Positions 1 through 9,412 of a stretch of DNA of 64,000 nucleotides are shown here, piece by piece. The position numbers and the translations under genes were made by a program. The stretch comes from Alteribacter aurantiacus DSM 18675 (GTDB lineage Bacteria; Bacillota; Bacilli; Bacillales; Salisediminibacteriaceae): NCBI RefSeq assembly GCF_000429705.1, contig NZ_KE386941.1:2034781-2098780 (forward strand), read 5' to 3'. The notes beneath the pieces are model-generated. The model ran no database searches. It was not told where the DNA came from and was given only the letters and a program-made list of their open reading frames with translations. Position 1 is the first letter of the stretch. Each line of letters begins with the position of its first letter.

Positions 1-344
1 ACAGCTTGATTCCCGTTTTTAAGCTCTGTATCCACCTTAAATTTTGGGGTCATAAATTCAAAGATAAAGTATACAAACACCAAAAGGACAAACCCGTAAA
101 CACCCCAAGCTAGCATCGTAAAGACCGTGTCGTTTGCTTCTATTGAATAACGAAACACATTGGCTACTCCGAAGATTTTCCCTCCGGTTGACATCGCGAC
201 TGCCACATTTCCGTTACTGATCTCATCCCATGTTTTATAACGTGTTACAAGCTCAAACACAGCCAAGAAAACGATAATAGCCATCACTGCCACACTATAA
301 ACGCCTGCTGTATACAAAAAGTCGTGTTCAAACATGTTTTCCAT
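1..344 (-). CDS. yshE: DUF350 family membrane protein, 3' end cut by window
   Basis: The reading frame runs from an ATG at 344 leftwards to the window edge without a stop, so the C-terminus is missing. The ATG has an AGGAG about ten bases upstream. The visible 114 or so residues begin MENMFEHDFLYTAGVYSVAV and show two strongly hydrophobic stretches (about residues 10-32 and 75-98) around a polar loop containing an ISNGN segment, which fits the DUF350 family of small inner-membrane proteins. In Bacillus subtilis the DUF350 gene yshE lies next to mutS2, and the same order is seen here, with the mutS2 stop only about 15 bases upstream of this start. It is probably the next gene of the zapA-cvpA-polX-mutS2 operon. 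The molecular function of the family is not known. Confidence 0.75.
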   Translation of the reverse strand, partial: MENMFEHDFLYTAGVYSVAVMAIIVFLAVFELVTRYKTWDEISNGNVAVAMSTGGKIFGVANVFRYSIEANDTVFTMLAWGVYGFVLLVFVYFIFEFMTPKFKVDTELKNGNQA

Positions 345-359
345 CGATACATAATCTCC

Positions 360-2723
360 TTATTTAAATTGAACGAGGGTTACACCCGAGCCACCTTCGT
401 TCATGCCCCCCATTCTAGTTTGGGTCACACTACGGTGTCGTTTGAGCTTCTCTTGAACCCCTTTTCGCAAAGCTCCAGTTCCTTTACCATGAATAATCGA
501 GACTTGATTGTATCCTGCCAAAAGTGCATCATCCAAATATTTATCTACCAAGAGCATGGCATCTTCATATCGTTCGCCTCGTAAATCCAGTTCCGTTTTT
601 ACATGAGCATCCTTCCCTCGAACGGCAGCCAATGGGGATTTTGTCTCTTGCTTCGGTCTAGACATATACTGAAGGTCTGTTGCTTTTACTTTCATTTTCA
701 TCATACCTAGCTGAACGTAAAACTCTTTATCATTCACTTTATCTACGATATGACCTTTTTGATCAAAGCTAATCACTTTGACTTCATCACCAGGAAGAAG
801 TTTGTCCGCATTAGCGATTGGTTTTTTTTCTTTGGTCTTTTTCTTCCCTTTTGATTTCAGCTCCGGTGATGCCTCATCTAGCATTTTCTTCGCTTCAATC
901 AACTCGTGATCTTTAATGGCGAGGTTTGTCTTTTGGACTTCACGCAGGTATTCAATAATCTCATTTGCTTCTTGTTTTGCTTTTTGAACAGCCTCGTGCG
1001 CTTTTGCTTCCGCTTCTTCCATTGCCCGCTCTTTATCTCGTTCAAAGCGCTCATATTCTTTTTCAAGGTCACGGTGAAGCTTTTCTGCTTGAATACGATG
1101 TTCGTTTGCTTTTTCCTGTTCACTTTCTGCCTGTTTACGACTTTCATCAAGTGAAGCAATCATGTTTTCAATTTTATTCGTATCCGCACCGATTTGGCTT
1201 TGTGCTTCATCTATAATGTCTTCACGAAGACCTAATCTGCGGCTTATGGCAAAGGCATTACTGCGACCAGGCACACCAATCATCAGCCTGTACGTAGGAC
1301 GCAAGGTTTCTACATCAAACTCCACACTCGCATTCATGACGCCTTCCCGATTGTACGCATACCCTTTCAGCTCGCTGTAGTGCGTCGTTGCGGCAACTCG
1401 AGCACCGACTTTATACACGTAATCCAAAATGGAGATGGCAAGGGCCGCCCCTTCAGTTGGGTCCGTTCCTGCGCCGAGCTCATCAAAAAGGACAAGACTT
1501 TCATGATCGAGTTTATCAAGAATGTCTACGATGTTCGTCATATGAGAAGAAAACGTACTTAAACTTTGTTCAATAGACTGTTCGTCTCCGATGTCGGCAA
1601 AGATCTGTTGGAACACAGCCGCTTCAGATCCTTCATCGCAAGGAACGTGAAGACCGGACTGGGCCATTAGGGTTAAAAGACCGATTGTCTTTAACGTTAC
1701 CGTTTTACCACCCGTATTCGGTCCAGTAATCACAAGGGATTGAAACGCGTTTCCTAGTTCCACATCAATCGGAACAATCTCATCACCTGGAATAAGGGGA
1801 TGACGGGCTTTTTTAAAGTCAAGACGCCCCTCGTCATTAAGCGTGGGCTGGCTTCCTTTAATTTCACGGCTGTAATAAGCCTTGGCAAATAGAAAGTCTA
1901 CTTCCTCCATCGTGTCTACGACGAGTTTGAGATTGTCCTCTTCTTCGCTCACTTCTCCCGTAAGTTCATGAAGGATCCTTTCGATTTCCTGACGCTCTTT
2001 TACTCTTGCTTCTCGGAGTTGATTATTAATAGATACAACTGCATCCGGTTCAATAAACAACGTCGCTCCGGAAGAAGACTGGTCGTGGATCAAACCACCG
2101 AATTGGCCCCGGTACTCTTGCTTAACCGGAATGACGTAGCGGTCGTTTCTAATTGTGATGATCGCATCAGAGAGCATTTTTCGGCTGTTTGCTGATCTTG
2201 TCATCGATTCGAGCTTTGAACGAACGCTCGACTCGTGATTTCTAATCTGTTGCCTGATCGAACGAAGCTGAGGACTCGCGGAGTCAAGCATCTCTCCGTT
2301 CTCGTCAATCGATTGTTTAATTGATCGCTCCAAGTCTGTAAGGGGGATGATGTCTTCTGCCATTGAAGCCAAGATGGTAAGGTCAATCTCATCTTCTATA
2401 CATTGTTCGATAAAACTCTTGAATCGGCGACTTCCGTAAATGGTTGACGCAATGTCAAGGAGCTCTTGTTCATTGAGCATCCCGCTGATTGCAGCACGTT
2501 TAATGGAGGCGCGAATATCACGAATTCCCCCAAGAGGGGCTTGTCCCTTTAACCGTAATATTTTCGCCCCTTCAAACGTTCCATTCTGAGCGTGGCGAAC
2601 TTCTTCCAAATCCGTACTCGGCATGAGCTTTTCAACACGTTTTTTCCCCAAGCTTGAGCTCGCATGTTGCATAAGCTGCTTTTTCATCTTGTTATATTCT
2701 AAAACTCGGCAAACCCTCTCCAT
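360..2723 (-). CDS. mutS2: MutS2 endonuclease / ribosome-collision ATPase
   Basis: This 787-residue protein has the full MutS2 layout. A MutS-type core and lever region is followed by an ABC ATPase with Walker A GPNTGGKT near residue 335 and an ST(H)-type switch (AATTHYSELK). Then come a charged coiled coil of about 110 residues, a KOW-like segment, and a C-terminal Smr domain from about residue 708 (LDLRGER, then HGKGTGALR). It lacks the mismatch-recognition domain of MutS1. Known roles of the family are suppression of homologous recombination and, in B. subtilis, splitting of collided ribosomes. A GTG four codons further upstream would overlap the AGGAGG, so the ATG at 2723, eleven bases after AGGAGG, is taken as start. 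It follows polX after about 20 bases, as in B. subtilis. Confidence 0.95.
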   Translation of the reverse strand: MERVCRVLEYNKMKKQLMQHASSSLGKKRVEKLMPSTDLEEVRHAQNGTFEGAKILRLKGQAPLGGIRDIRASIKRAAISGMLNEQELLDIASTIYGSRRFKSFIEQCIEDEIDLTILASMAEDIIPLTDLERSIKQSIDENGEMLDSASPQLRSIRQQIRNHESSVRSKLESMTRSANSRKMLSDAIITIRNDRYVIPVKQEYRGQFGGLIHDQSSSGATLFIEPDAVVSINNQLREARVKERQEIERILHELTGEVSEEEDNLKLVVDTMEEVDFLFAKAYYSREIKGSQPTLNDEGRLDFKKARHPLIPGDEIVPIDVELGNAFQSLVITGPNTGGKTVTLKTIGLLTLMAQSGLHVPCDEGSEAAVFQQIFADIGDEQSIEQSLSTFSSHMTNIVDILDKLDHESLVLFDELGAGTDPTEGAALAISILDYVYKVGARVAATTHYSELKGYAYNREGVMNASVEFDVETLRPTYRLMIGVPGRSNAFAISRRLGLREDIIDEAQSQIGADTNKIENMIASLDESRKQAESEQEKANEHRIQAEKLHRDLEKEYERFERDKERAMEEAEAKAHEAVQKAKQEANEIIEYLREVQKTNLAIKDHELIEAKKMLDEASPELKSKGKKKTKEKKPIANADKLLPGDEVKVISFDQKGHIVDKVNDKEFYVQLGMMKMKVKATDLQYMSRPKQETKSPLAAVRGKDAHVKTELDLRGERYEDAMLLVDKYLDDALLAGYNQVSIIHGKGTGALRKGVQEKLKRHRSVTQTRMGGMNEGGSGVTLVQFK

Positions 2724-2746
2724 ATAAGGGAACACCTCCTGTATAT

Positions 2747-4474
2747 CTATCTATTTTTGTTCACGTAGGCCATTAGTGACTCCGGGTCCCACGTGTTCAC
2801 GACTGTTTCTTTTTTCAACCAGCCTCGGCGAGCTGCTTTTACTCCAACAGGCATGTGATCGAGCATGTCAATCCGATGAGCGTCCGTATTGATAGCAACT
2901 TTCACACCGGCATCTTGCGCTTTCTTTACATGCTCTGATGCAAGATCAAGACGGTTCGGATTCGCATTTAACTCAAGAATCGTATCCGTTTCTTTAGCCA
3001 GTTCAATCAACTTATCAATATCGACAGGGTAACCACCTCGACGACCAATTAGCCTTCCTGTCGGATGAGCAATCATAGCCACATGGGGGTTTTGAAGGGC
3101 ATTGGTCAACCGCTCCATGATCGTTTCTTCCTTTTGATTAAAACCGGAATGAATCGACGCGATAACAAAATCGATCTCTTTTAACACATCATCATCATAA
3201 TCAAGCGTTCCGTCCGGCAAAATGTCCATTTCAATGCCTGTAAAGATTGTAAAATCATTGTATTCATCATTAAGCTTACGGATTTCCTCGTGCTGACGTT
3301 TCAAACGTTCAACAGAAAGACCGTTTGCTACACGTAGAAATTTCGAATGGTCCGTAATGGCCATATGAGTATAGCCTCGTTCGCGGTTTGCTTCGACCAT
3401 TTCACGAATAGACTGGGCTCCGTCACTCCAAGTGGTGTGCATATGCAAGTCCGCTTTGATCTGTTTATGTTCAATGAGCTCCAGATCTTCTTTTTTTGTT
3501 TCTAGCTCATCAAACCCTTCACGTACTTCAGGAGGAATGTAAGGAAGACCGAAGTGGTCAAAGAACGACGCTTCATCTTTAAAGGTTGTCATTTCCCCTG
3601 TTTCAATCGATTCAACGCCATATTCACTAATTTTTTCTTTGTTGTCTTTTGCACGCTGACGCATAAACACATTATGGTCTTTGGATCCTGTAAAGTGATG
3701 CAAAGTGGTGGCAAATGCTTCATCTTTAACCATACGAAAGTCTACGGGAACAACGAGATTGTCCTCATATTCCAGCTCTAAGCTGATCTTGGTTTCCCCG
3801 TGTCCGACGATCTGCTTAATATTGTCCATTAGGCTGATCTGCTCGCCTACACTGTCCGGGTTATCAGTGGATATGATGAAGTCCAGATCCTTAACCGTTT
3901 CTCGTCCTCTTCTAAAGCTCCCGGCAAGTTCGAAACGATGAATATCTGTAAAGCTGTTCAACCGTTTTGTTACTTCTTCTGCAACAGGCATTACAAGGGA
4001 TAAAGGCAAGCGATCCGGCCTTTTTCCGAAATCCTCCAAGGCAGCTAGAATCTTTTCTTCTGTTTTGGCCCCAAATCCTGCCAACGCTTGAACTTTGTTT
4101 TCTTCACAGGCTTTTTTTAATGTTTCTGCATCTTCAATACCAAGCTCTTGATACAGTTTTCCGATCTTTTTTCCACCCATGCTTGGTAGCGCGAGCAACG
4201 TGATTAACCCTGACGGAATCTCTTCTTTGAGTTCATTCAGAAAAGAAGACTCTCCTTTTTCCATTAATTCTTTAATTATACTCGCCGTGCCTTTACCGAT
4301 CCCTTTGAGCTTAGACGGATCACCAATCTCTTCGATCGTCCCTTCGTCTCTCTCTAGTGCCTGGGCGGCCTTCCGGTAGGCTGATACACGAAAAGCATTT
4401 TCGCCTTTTATCTCTAAATAAACAGCAATCGTTTCGAGCGTTTTAATAATGTCTTTTTTGTTCATTTCTGACAT
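2747..4474 (-). CDS. polX: DNA polymerase/3'-5' exonuclease PolX
   Basis: This 575-residue family X DNA polymerase belongs to the bacterial PolX type and is expected to fill short gaps in base-excision repair. The N-terminus carries a helix-hairpin-helix 8 kDa-like domain (LKGIGKGTASIIKEL near residue 55), then the polymerase palm with the GSFRRG and DLDF segments that hold metal ligands. From about residue 340 there is a PHP phosphoesterase domain (HMHTTWSDG, then ITDHS, SIHSG and HPTGR) that gives the 3'-5' exonuclease and AP-endonuclease activities. The start ATG is preceded by AGGTG at good spacing. It sits between cvpA and mutS2, as in related Bacillaceae, and probably shares their mRNA, although a 186-base gap with a repeat array and a terminator lies upstream. 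Confidence 0.95.
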   Translation of the reverse strand: MSEMNKKDIIKTLETIAVYLEIKGENAFRVSAYRKAAQALERDEGTIEEIGDPSKLKGIGKGTASIIKELMEKGESSFLNELKEEIPSGLITLLALPSMGGKKIGKLYQELGIEDAETLKKACEENKVQALAGFGAKTEEKILAALEDFGKRPDRLPLSLVMPVAEEVTKRLNSFTDIHRFELAGSFRRGRETVKDLDFIISTDNPDSVGEQISLMDNIKQIVGHGETKISLELEYEDNLVVPVDFRMVKDEAFATTLHHFTGSKDHNVFMRQRAKDNKEKISEYGVESIETGEMTTFKDEASFFDHFGLPYIPPEVREGFDELETKKEDLELIEHKQIKADLHMHTTWSDGAQSIREMVEANRERGYTHMAITDHSKFLRVANGLSVERLKRQHEEIRKLNDEYNDFTIFTGIEMDILPDGTLDYDDDVLKEIDFVIASIHSGFNQKEETIMERLTNALQNPHVAMIAHPTGRLIGRRGGYPVDIDKLIELAKETDTILELNANPNRLDLASEHVKKAQDAGVKVAINTDAHRIDMLDHMPVGVKAARRGWLKKETVVNTWDPESLMAYVNKNR

Positions 4475-4569
4475 GAGTATTCACCTCATTTTTTATATAA
4501 CTAACCTCTATCATCATATCCAACTTCAGAGTGTTCCTGCAACCGGATGATACTGCGTGTTTTAGAGAG

Positions 4570-4632
4570 CTAACTCGACTAATGCTTTCGTTAACTCAAT
4601 TAAAACCCTCACTAACTCGACTAATTCTCACA
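4570..4632. repeat. 21-bp tandem repeat array A (3 copies)
   Basis: Three imperfect copies of a 21-base unit begin CTAACTCGACTAAT, at 4570, 4591 and 4612. The middle copy has diverged to TTAACTCAATTAAA. The array lies between the cvpA terminator and polX. It is one of five arrays in the window with the same period but different sequences. Confidence 0.8.
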
Positions 4633-4643
4633 CAGCCTCTCCC

Positions 4644-4680
4644 AAAAAAGAAAGACTCCCTTATGAGAAAAAGGAAGTCT
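4644..4680 (-). terminator. Rho-independent terminator of zapA-cvpA
   Basis: On the minus strand a hairpin with arms AGACTTCCTT and AAGGGAGTCT is followed by a T-rich run. It overlaps the last codons and stop of the CvpA gene. It should end or thin out transcription before polX, implying either read-through or a separate polX promoter. Confidence 0.7.
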
Positions 4681-5218
4681 CTCCGAAAGCTACGTCCAGC
4701 CATAATTCCTTCAGCTGATTCGAAATGATAGGTGTGTATTGGAAGATCAATTGTGCCAAGGTGGAGTTGGCAATGAGCTCTTGGATAAAATCAATCTGGA
4801 TTAGCGCACCTAAGTGGACTAAAATAACCGTAATTAGGAGCCCTTCCAAAAGCCCCAAGATTCCTCCAAGCCACCCATTGATGGTATGTAGGATTGGCAA
4901 GTGTGCCAAAAAATCAAACATGGAACCTAGGATTTGCATCACGATCTTCGTCACAAAGAAAAGAATAGCGAATGCAATTCCGTTGTAATACACTTCTTCA
5001 ATAGAGAAGGCTTCCACTAAAAGGGACTGCCCCCCATCGCCGAAAGACGGAAACGGAATCCATAATCGTATGTACGAAGCGAGTTCCTGATAATACATGT
5101 ACGCAACAATAAAAGCGACAACAAATCCAAACAAATGGACAAGTTGAAGAATAAGTCCTCTACGGAAGCCGACAAGGAAGCTTCCGATAAGGATGATAAA
5201 TAACAATAATGTGAGCAT
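4661..5218 (-). CDS. CvpA family membrane protein
   Basis: This 185-residue protein has four predicted membrane segments and the CvpA-family start pattern: a short hydrophobic helix, then GFRRGLILQLVHLFGF, then a long hydrophilic loop. CvpA was named for a need in colicin V production in E. coli. In Bacillus the homologue yshB lies in the zapA-polX-mutS2 neighbourhood, and its role is not firmly defined. The ATG follows the zapA stop by five bases with only a weak purine-rich ribosome site (AGAAGAG), so translational coupling to zapA is likely. The 3' end overlaps the terminator hairpin. Confidence 0.85.
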   Translation of the reverse strand: MLTLLLFIILIGSFLVGFRRGLILQLVHLFGFVVAFIVAYMYYQELASYIRLWIPFPSFGDGGQSLLVEAFSIEEVYYNGIAFAILFFVTKIVMQILGSMFDFLAHLPILHTINGWLGGILGLLEGLLITVILVHLGALIQIDFIQELIANSTLAQLIFQYTPIISNQLKELWLDVAFGETSFFS

Positions 5219-5223
5219 CTCTT

Positions 5224-5481
5224 CTATTCCCCATCTTTCTCTTTTGTGTTATGTTTCTCCTCTTTAAGCTTAATAAGCTCGTCTCCTATATTTAAGGCAG
5301 CCAAAACAGCCAGCTTACCCGAATCTAAATAAGGGTTCTTCCCTTTAATTTCTTTCATTTTATGATTAACAAGACTGGCAACTTCTTTTACGTGATCGGG
5401 ACTTTCTTTACCTACGATCGTGTATTGCTGCCCATAAATTGTAACGATTGTGCGACTCTTACCCGTCCCTTCTCCCACCAA
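5224..5481 (-). CDS. zapA: Cell division protein ZapA
   Basis: This 85-residue ZapA homologue promotes bundling and stability of the FtsZ ring at mid-cell. The N-terminal globular part contains the family pattern VTIYGQQYTIVG, followed by SPDHVKEVASLVNHKM. The second half is a helix (LAVLAALNIGDELIKLKEE) that forms the dimer and tetramer coiled coil. Length and pattern match Bacillus ZapA. The start is not ATG: a TTG at 5481 is preceded by GGAGG six bases upstream, and the next codon is GTG, which could also serve. It is the first gene of the operon that continues to cvpA. Confidence 0.92.
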   Translation of the reverse strand: MVGEGTGKSRTIVTIYGQQYTIVGKESPDHVKEVASLVNHKMKEIKGKNPYLDSGKLAVLAALNIGDELIKLKEEKHNTKEKDGE

Positions 5482-5517
5482 CGACAGCCTCCATTCGTCA
5501 TAATTATCCTAAACTCT

Positions 5518-5546
5518 ATCATAACATGTAGAATGATGATTGAAAA
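5518..5546 (-). promoter_or_regulatory. Possible sigma-A promoter of zapA
   Basis: Minus-strand -10 TATGAT and -35 TTTTCA are separated by 17 bases, about 37 bases before the zapA start. The -10 is good and the -35 weak. The 337-base gap 5482-5818 holds this promoter and the divergent rnhC promoter. I see nothing else in it. Confidence 0.4.
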
Positions 5547-5757
5547 TATTTCATATTCGTTACATCGAACATGAATTTGTGTTAGAACGTTTTCGACGCG
5601 AATGGCTGTCTACTTGTAGTTCATTAGCTTAGCGGTTTTGAAGCGACGCCTGGATAAAAGTTCACCTTTAACGGAATGGACCTTTATTAACTAGGAAGGG
5701 TTTTCCACATTAAAGTAGAAGTAAAACTGAGATCTTTTTTCACAAACAACTTGCTCG

Positions 5758-5786
5758 TTCTAATCACATCTTTAATTTGCTATACT
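5758..5786 (+). promoter_or_regulatory. Possible sigma-A promoter of rnhC
   Basis: TATACT at 5781-5786 is a good -10, with TTCTAA 17 bases upstream as a weak -35. It lies about 30 bases before the rnhC ribosome site. Confidence 0.4.
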
Positions 5787-5818
5787 CGTACATAGTCAAT
5801 ATTAGGAGGATGGTCTTT

Positions 5819-6775
5819 ATGAGCCATGAAGTGATCAAAGTCTCAAGCACCCAATTACATAAAATGAAAGAACACTACAAAGCCTCACTTAAACCGAACA
5901 CGCCGCAAAGCGCGGCATTTGCAGCAAAAGTAGGTAGCTGTACAATCACGGCCTACAATTCGGGAAAAGTACTGTTTCAAGGCGGAGCAGCCACTGCAGA
6001 AGCGTCACAATGGAAAGGCGCCGGCACGACCGTCACAAAAGCGAAGCCATCTGCTTCTGCTAAAAAATCGGTCGATGTGCACGACTATCAACCTCCATCG
6101 AACCTCCAAACCCGTTCCTTACTCGGCAGTGACGAAGCAGGAACCGGTGATTTTTTCGGTCCGATTACTGTCGCTTGCACATACTTGACACCAGACCAGA
6201 TGAAAGAAGTCGAACACATGGGAATTCGGGATTCAAAAACGATCAAAGACCCTACTATTCAAGAGCTGGCTCCTGAGATTATTAAACATTCCACATACAG
6301 CCTCCTTACCCTATCAAACGAAAAATATAACGAGCTTCAAGCCAAAGGGTATAATCAAGGCCGCATGAAAGCAATGATGCACCATAAAGTCATCGAGAAC
6401 GTGTTGAAGAAATGTGCAGACCAAGGATTGCAGCCAGAAGGTGTTTTTGTGGATCAGTTCTGTCAGCCAGGCGTGTACTTCAACTACCTTAAGCAAAGCA
6501 ACAAAGCATGGGACTCAGACAAACCGATTTACTTTGCAACAAAAGCAGAAAGCCTTCACGTAAGCGTCGCTGCAGCTTCAGTCATTGCACGGTATGCGTT
6601 CATCCGTGAAATGGACAATTTGGAAGCTGGCCTTGGCCTTCACGTACCTAAAGGGGCGAGCGGAAAAGTTGATCAAGCGGCCGCCGCCGTGATCCGAAAG
6701 TACGGACGGGAAAAGCTACGCATGTGCACGAAGATGCATTTTGCGAATACGGAGAAAGCTACGAAGTTGGTCTAA
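5819..6775 (+). CDS. rnhC: Ribonuclease HIII
   Basis: This 318-residue RNase HIII cleaves the RNA strand of RNA-DNA hybrids and protects replication from R-loops. The first 90 or so residues form the TBP-like substrate-binding domain typical of HIII, absent from HI and HII. The catalytic domain opens with GSDEAGTGDFFGP near residue 102, carrying the first acidic pair. GIRDSKT, FVDQF and the KAESLHVSVAAASVIAR segment follow. The start chosen is the ATG at 5819, nine bases after a perfect AGGAGG. An in-frame ATG further upstream lacks a ribosome site. It is divergent from zapA and convergent with pheT, as in B. subtilis. Confidence 0.95.
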   Translation: MSHEVIKVSSTQLHKMKEHYKASLKPNTPQSAAFAAKVGSCTITAYNSGKVLFQGGAATAEASQWKGAGTTVTKAKPSASAKKSVDVHDYQPPSNLQTRSLLGSDEAGTGDFFGPITVACTYLTPDQMKEVEHMGIRDSKTIKDPTIQELAPEIIKHSTYSLLTLSNEKYNELQAKGYNQGRMKAMMHHKVIENVLKKCADQGLQPEGVFVDQFCQPGVYFNYLKQSNKAWDSDKPIYFATKAESLHVSVAAASVIARYAFIREMDNLEAGLGLHVPKGASGKVDQAAAAVIRKYGREKLRMCTKMHFANTEKATKLV

Positions 6776-6803
6776 GACCAGTGCGTTTGTCGAATTCTCT
6801 TTA

Positions 6804-6910
6804 AATCACCAAACGTTCTTCATAAAACGTCCAAACTTCTTTATAAAAACTCTGAAATGCTTTATAAACACTCTCAAATTCTTTATAAACGCGCCTAAAC
6901 TCTCCATAAC
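6804..6910. repeat. 21-bp tandem repeat array B (5 copies)
   Basis: About five imperfect copies of a 21-base unit resemble CTCTCAAATTCTTTATAAAC. The TTTATAAA core is the best-kept part. The array fills the space between the rnhC stop and the shared terminator with pheT. Confidence 0.8.
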
Positions 6911-6934
6911 CGTAATCAACCACGAACTACGAAA

Positions 6935-6964
6935 AAACCCGGTCGCAAACGCGACCGGGTTTTT
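6935..6964. terminator. Bidirectional terminator between rnhC and pheT
   Basis: A perfect 12-base stem AAACCCGGTCGC with loop AAAC is flanked by A and T runs on the two sides. It can therefore end transcription from both convergent genes. Confidence 0.9.
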
Positions 6965-6973
6965 GGCTATTAT

Positions 6974-9397
6974 TTAGCTTCTTAACGTCGCACCAAGCTC
7001 TGCTTCGAGCTTTTCAACAACGCGATTATGCACTTTACTCACATCTTCATCTGTAAGCGTGCGCTCCGGGTCTTGATACTTAAGGGAGAATGCAAGAGAT
7101 TTCTTGCCCTCTTCTAGGTTTTCACCTTCGTACAAGTCAAAGAGTTTCACACCTTTTAGAAGTCTTCCACCTTCATAACGAATGACTGCTTCAAGCTTTC
7201 CGGATGAAATTTTTTCATCTACTACTAGAGCGATATCGCGATCCATGGATGGGAAGCGTGGGATTGGTTCATAACGAACGTCCCCTTTTGTTTGGTCAGC
7301 CAAACGATCCATGTTCAATTCAAACACGTAGACGTTTTTAAGTGACCATTCTTTCGCTGTTGCCGGGTGAACTTGGGCAAGGTAGCCGATGTCCGTTTTT
7401 CCAACAAGAACGCGTGCGCCACGTCCTGGGTGCATGCCCGCAATCTCTTCTTGCTCAAATGTGATCTCTCCGTCTGCATCAAGTTCTTCAATCAGCCCTT
7501 CTACAAGACCTTTGACTACATAGAAGTCGACCGGCTTTCGTTCTTGTTGCCACTGATGTTCATGCCACATTCCCATGATCGCTCCAGCGAGGTGAAGTTT
7601 TTCATTTGGCTGTGTGGTAACCGTTTCTTCAACTGTGTGGAACACAGATGAAAGTTCGAACAACGCTACGTCTTGAACGTTACGGTTTTTGTTGTGGCTT
7701 AAGGCATCCAGCAAGTGCGGAATGAGCGTTGTACGGAGTGTGCTTCGATCTTCACTCATTGGTAGTGCAAGGCTTACATCATGCTTGATCCATGATGGAC
7801 GCAAATTCGATTCTTTTTTCGCTGTTGTAAGGGCGTATGTGACTGCTTCGTTCATACCCGCACTCTCAAGGTAACGGCGGCTTTTTCGTTTGATTGTTTG
7901 CTTCTTTGTTAGTCCTCCTGGGGTTGTTACACTGTCAGGAAGGGTTGTCGGAATGTTGTCGTATCCGTACAATCGGGCGATCTCTTCAAGGAGATCCACG
8001 TCGATTGAAATGTCTTGGCGACGGCTTGGGATTTCCACGTTAAAGCCTTTAGCCGTTTTTGTAAACGAGAAGCCGAGTCTGTGAAAGATTCCTTCAACTG
8101 TTGTTGTTGTGAGATCTGTGCCGAGCTTGCGATTCACTCGCTCAAGAGATAGTTCTACTTTTGCCGGTGACTCGTCACGACCGTCTACTTCTACTGGTCC
8201 TTCGAGTACGTCCCCGTCAGCGAGCTCTGCGATCAGTTGGGCTGCGCGAAGGCCTGCTTTTTTAACACGGGCAGGGTCGACGCCTTTTTCGTAACGGGTG
8301 CTCGCATCACTGCGGAGTCCTGTGTGCTTGCTGGCTTGGCGAATGACGGATCCGTTGAATACGGCTGCTTCTAGGAGAATCGTCGTTGTGCCATTATGGA
8401 CTTCGGAGTCTGCTCCTCCCATGACGCCGGCGAGTGCGATTGGTTTTTCACCGTTTGTGATGACGAGGTGATCACTGGTGAGTGTGCGTTCTTGGTCGTC
8501 TAGGGTGACCATTTGTTCTTCATCATGAGCGCGGCGTACGCGAATGGTTTTGGAGCCAATCAGGTCATAGTCAAACGCGTGAAGCGGCTGTCCGTATTCA
8601 ATTAATACGTAGTTGGTTACGTCAACAACGTTGTTGATTGGGCGAATCCCGGCTGCCATCAAGCGTGTTTGGAGCCATAGTGGGGACTCTTTTATTTTGA
8701 CGTTTTTTATGATCGTCGCGCCGTAAAAAGGTGTGTCGTCTTTATCATCAACGGATACACCGATGTAGTCGCTCGCCAGTTCTTGTGCTGTGTGAACGCT
8801 TGGCTGTGGAAGCTTTGGTTCACGATCCAAGATTGCTCCTACTTCATAAGCGACACCGATCATGCTTAGGCAGTCTGCGCGGTTCGGTGTAAGGTCAAGT
8901 TCAAGTACTGTGTCGTTTAAGTTCAGCTGTTCCAGAGCGTCTTGTCCCGGTTTCACGTCGTTCGGGAATACGAAGATGCCTGTGGCGTACGCTTTGGAAA
9001 CGAACTTCGCTTCAATACCAAGCTCTTGCAAGGAACAGATCATTCCGTGGGACGCTTGACCGCGAAGCTTGGCTTTTTTGATTTTGAAGTCTCCTGGCAA
9101 GATTGCGCCGACTTTCGCTACGGCTACGTGCTGGCCTTGACCGACGTTTTTCGCTCCGCATACGATTTGTACAGGCTCTTCTTCGCCAATGTCGACTTTA
9201 CAGACGTTTAGTTTGTCTGCGTCGGGGTGTTTTTCGCACTCAAGGACGTAGCCTACAACGACGCCTTCAATGCCCTCACCTAATTTGTGTAAAATGTCGA
9301 CTTCCACTCCGCTTCGGGTCAATTTCTCCGCAATGTCAGCAGGTGTATAGTCATCTATGTGTAAATACTCTGTTAACCAATTGTAAGATACTAGCAC
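6974..9397 (-). CDS. pheT: Phenylalanyl-tRNA synthetase beta subunit
   Basis: This 807-residue subunit of the alpha2-beta2 phenylalanyl-tRNA synthetase has the full-length bacterial domain order. An EMAP/tRNA-binding fold at about 40-155 (VVVGYVLECEKHPDADKLNVC) is followed by the B3/B4 editing domain that removes mischarged tyrosine. Next come the B5 domain, a catalytic-like core (YGYDNIPTTLP) and a C-terminal ferredoxin-like anticodon-binding domain (FPSMDRDIALVVDE). It begins about 16 bases after pheS and shares its mRNA and T-box control. Confidence 0.97.
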   Translation of the reverse strand: MLVSYNWLTEYLHIDDYTPADIAEKLTRSGVEVDILHKLGEGIEGVVVGYVLECEKHPDADKLNVCKVDIGEEEPVQIVCGAKNVGQGQHVAVAKVGAILPGDFKIKKAKLRGQASHGMICSLQELGIEAKFVSKAYATGIFVFPNDVKPGQDALEQLNLNDTVLELDLTPNRADCLSMIGVAYEVGAILDREPKLPQPSVHTAQELASDYIGVSVDDKDDTPFYGATIIKNVKIKESPLWLQTRLMAAGIRPINNVVDVTNYVLIEYGQPLHAFDYDLIGSKTIRVRRAHDEEQMVTLDDQERTLTSDHLVITNGEKPIALAGVMGGADSEVHNGTTTILLEAAVFNGSVIRQASKHTGLRSDASTRYEKGVDPARVKKAGLRAAQLIAELADGDVLEGPVEVDGRDESPAKVELSLERVNRKLGTDLTTTTVEGIFHRLGFSFTKTAKGFNVEIPSRRQDISIDVDLLEEIARLYGYDNIPTTLPDSVTTPGGLTKKQTIKRKSRRYLESAGMNEAVTYALTTAKKESNLRPSWIKHDVSLALPMSEDRSTLRTTLIPHLLDALSHNKNRNVQDVALFELSSVFHTVEETVTTQPNEKLHLAGAIMGMWHEHQWQQERKPVDFYVVKGLVEGLIEELDADGEITFEQEEIAGMHPGRGARVLVGKTDIGYLAQVHPATAKEWSLKNVYVFELNMDRLADQTKGDVRYEPIPRFPSMDRDIALVVDEKISSGKLEAVIRYEGGRLLKGVKLFDLYEGENLEEGKKSLAFSLKYQDPERTLTDEDVSKVHNRVVEKLEAELGATLRS

Positions 9398-9412
9398 ACG
9401 TTCGTCCTCCTC

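Noticed and set aside
6741..6977. Short open frame with seven-residue repeats after rnhC
   Set aside because: The repeats in the translation come from the 21-base DNA array. The frame overlaps rnhC and ends in the terminator.
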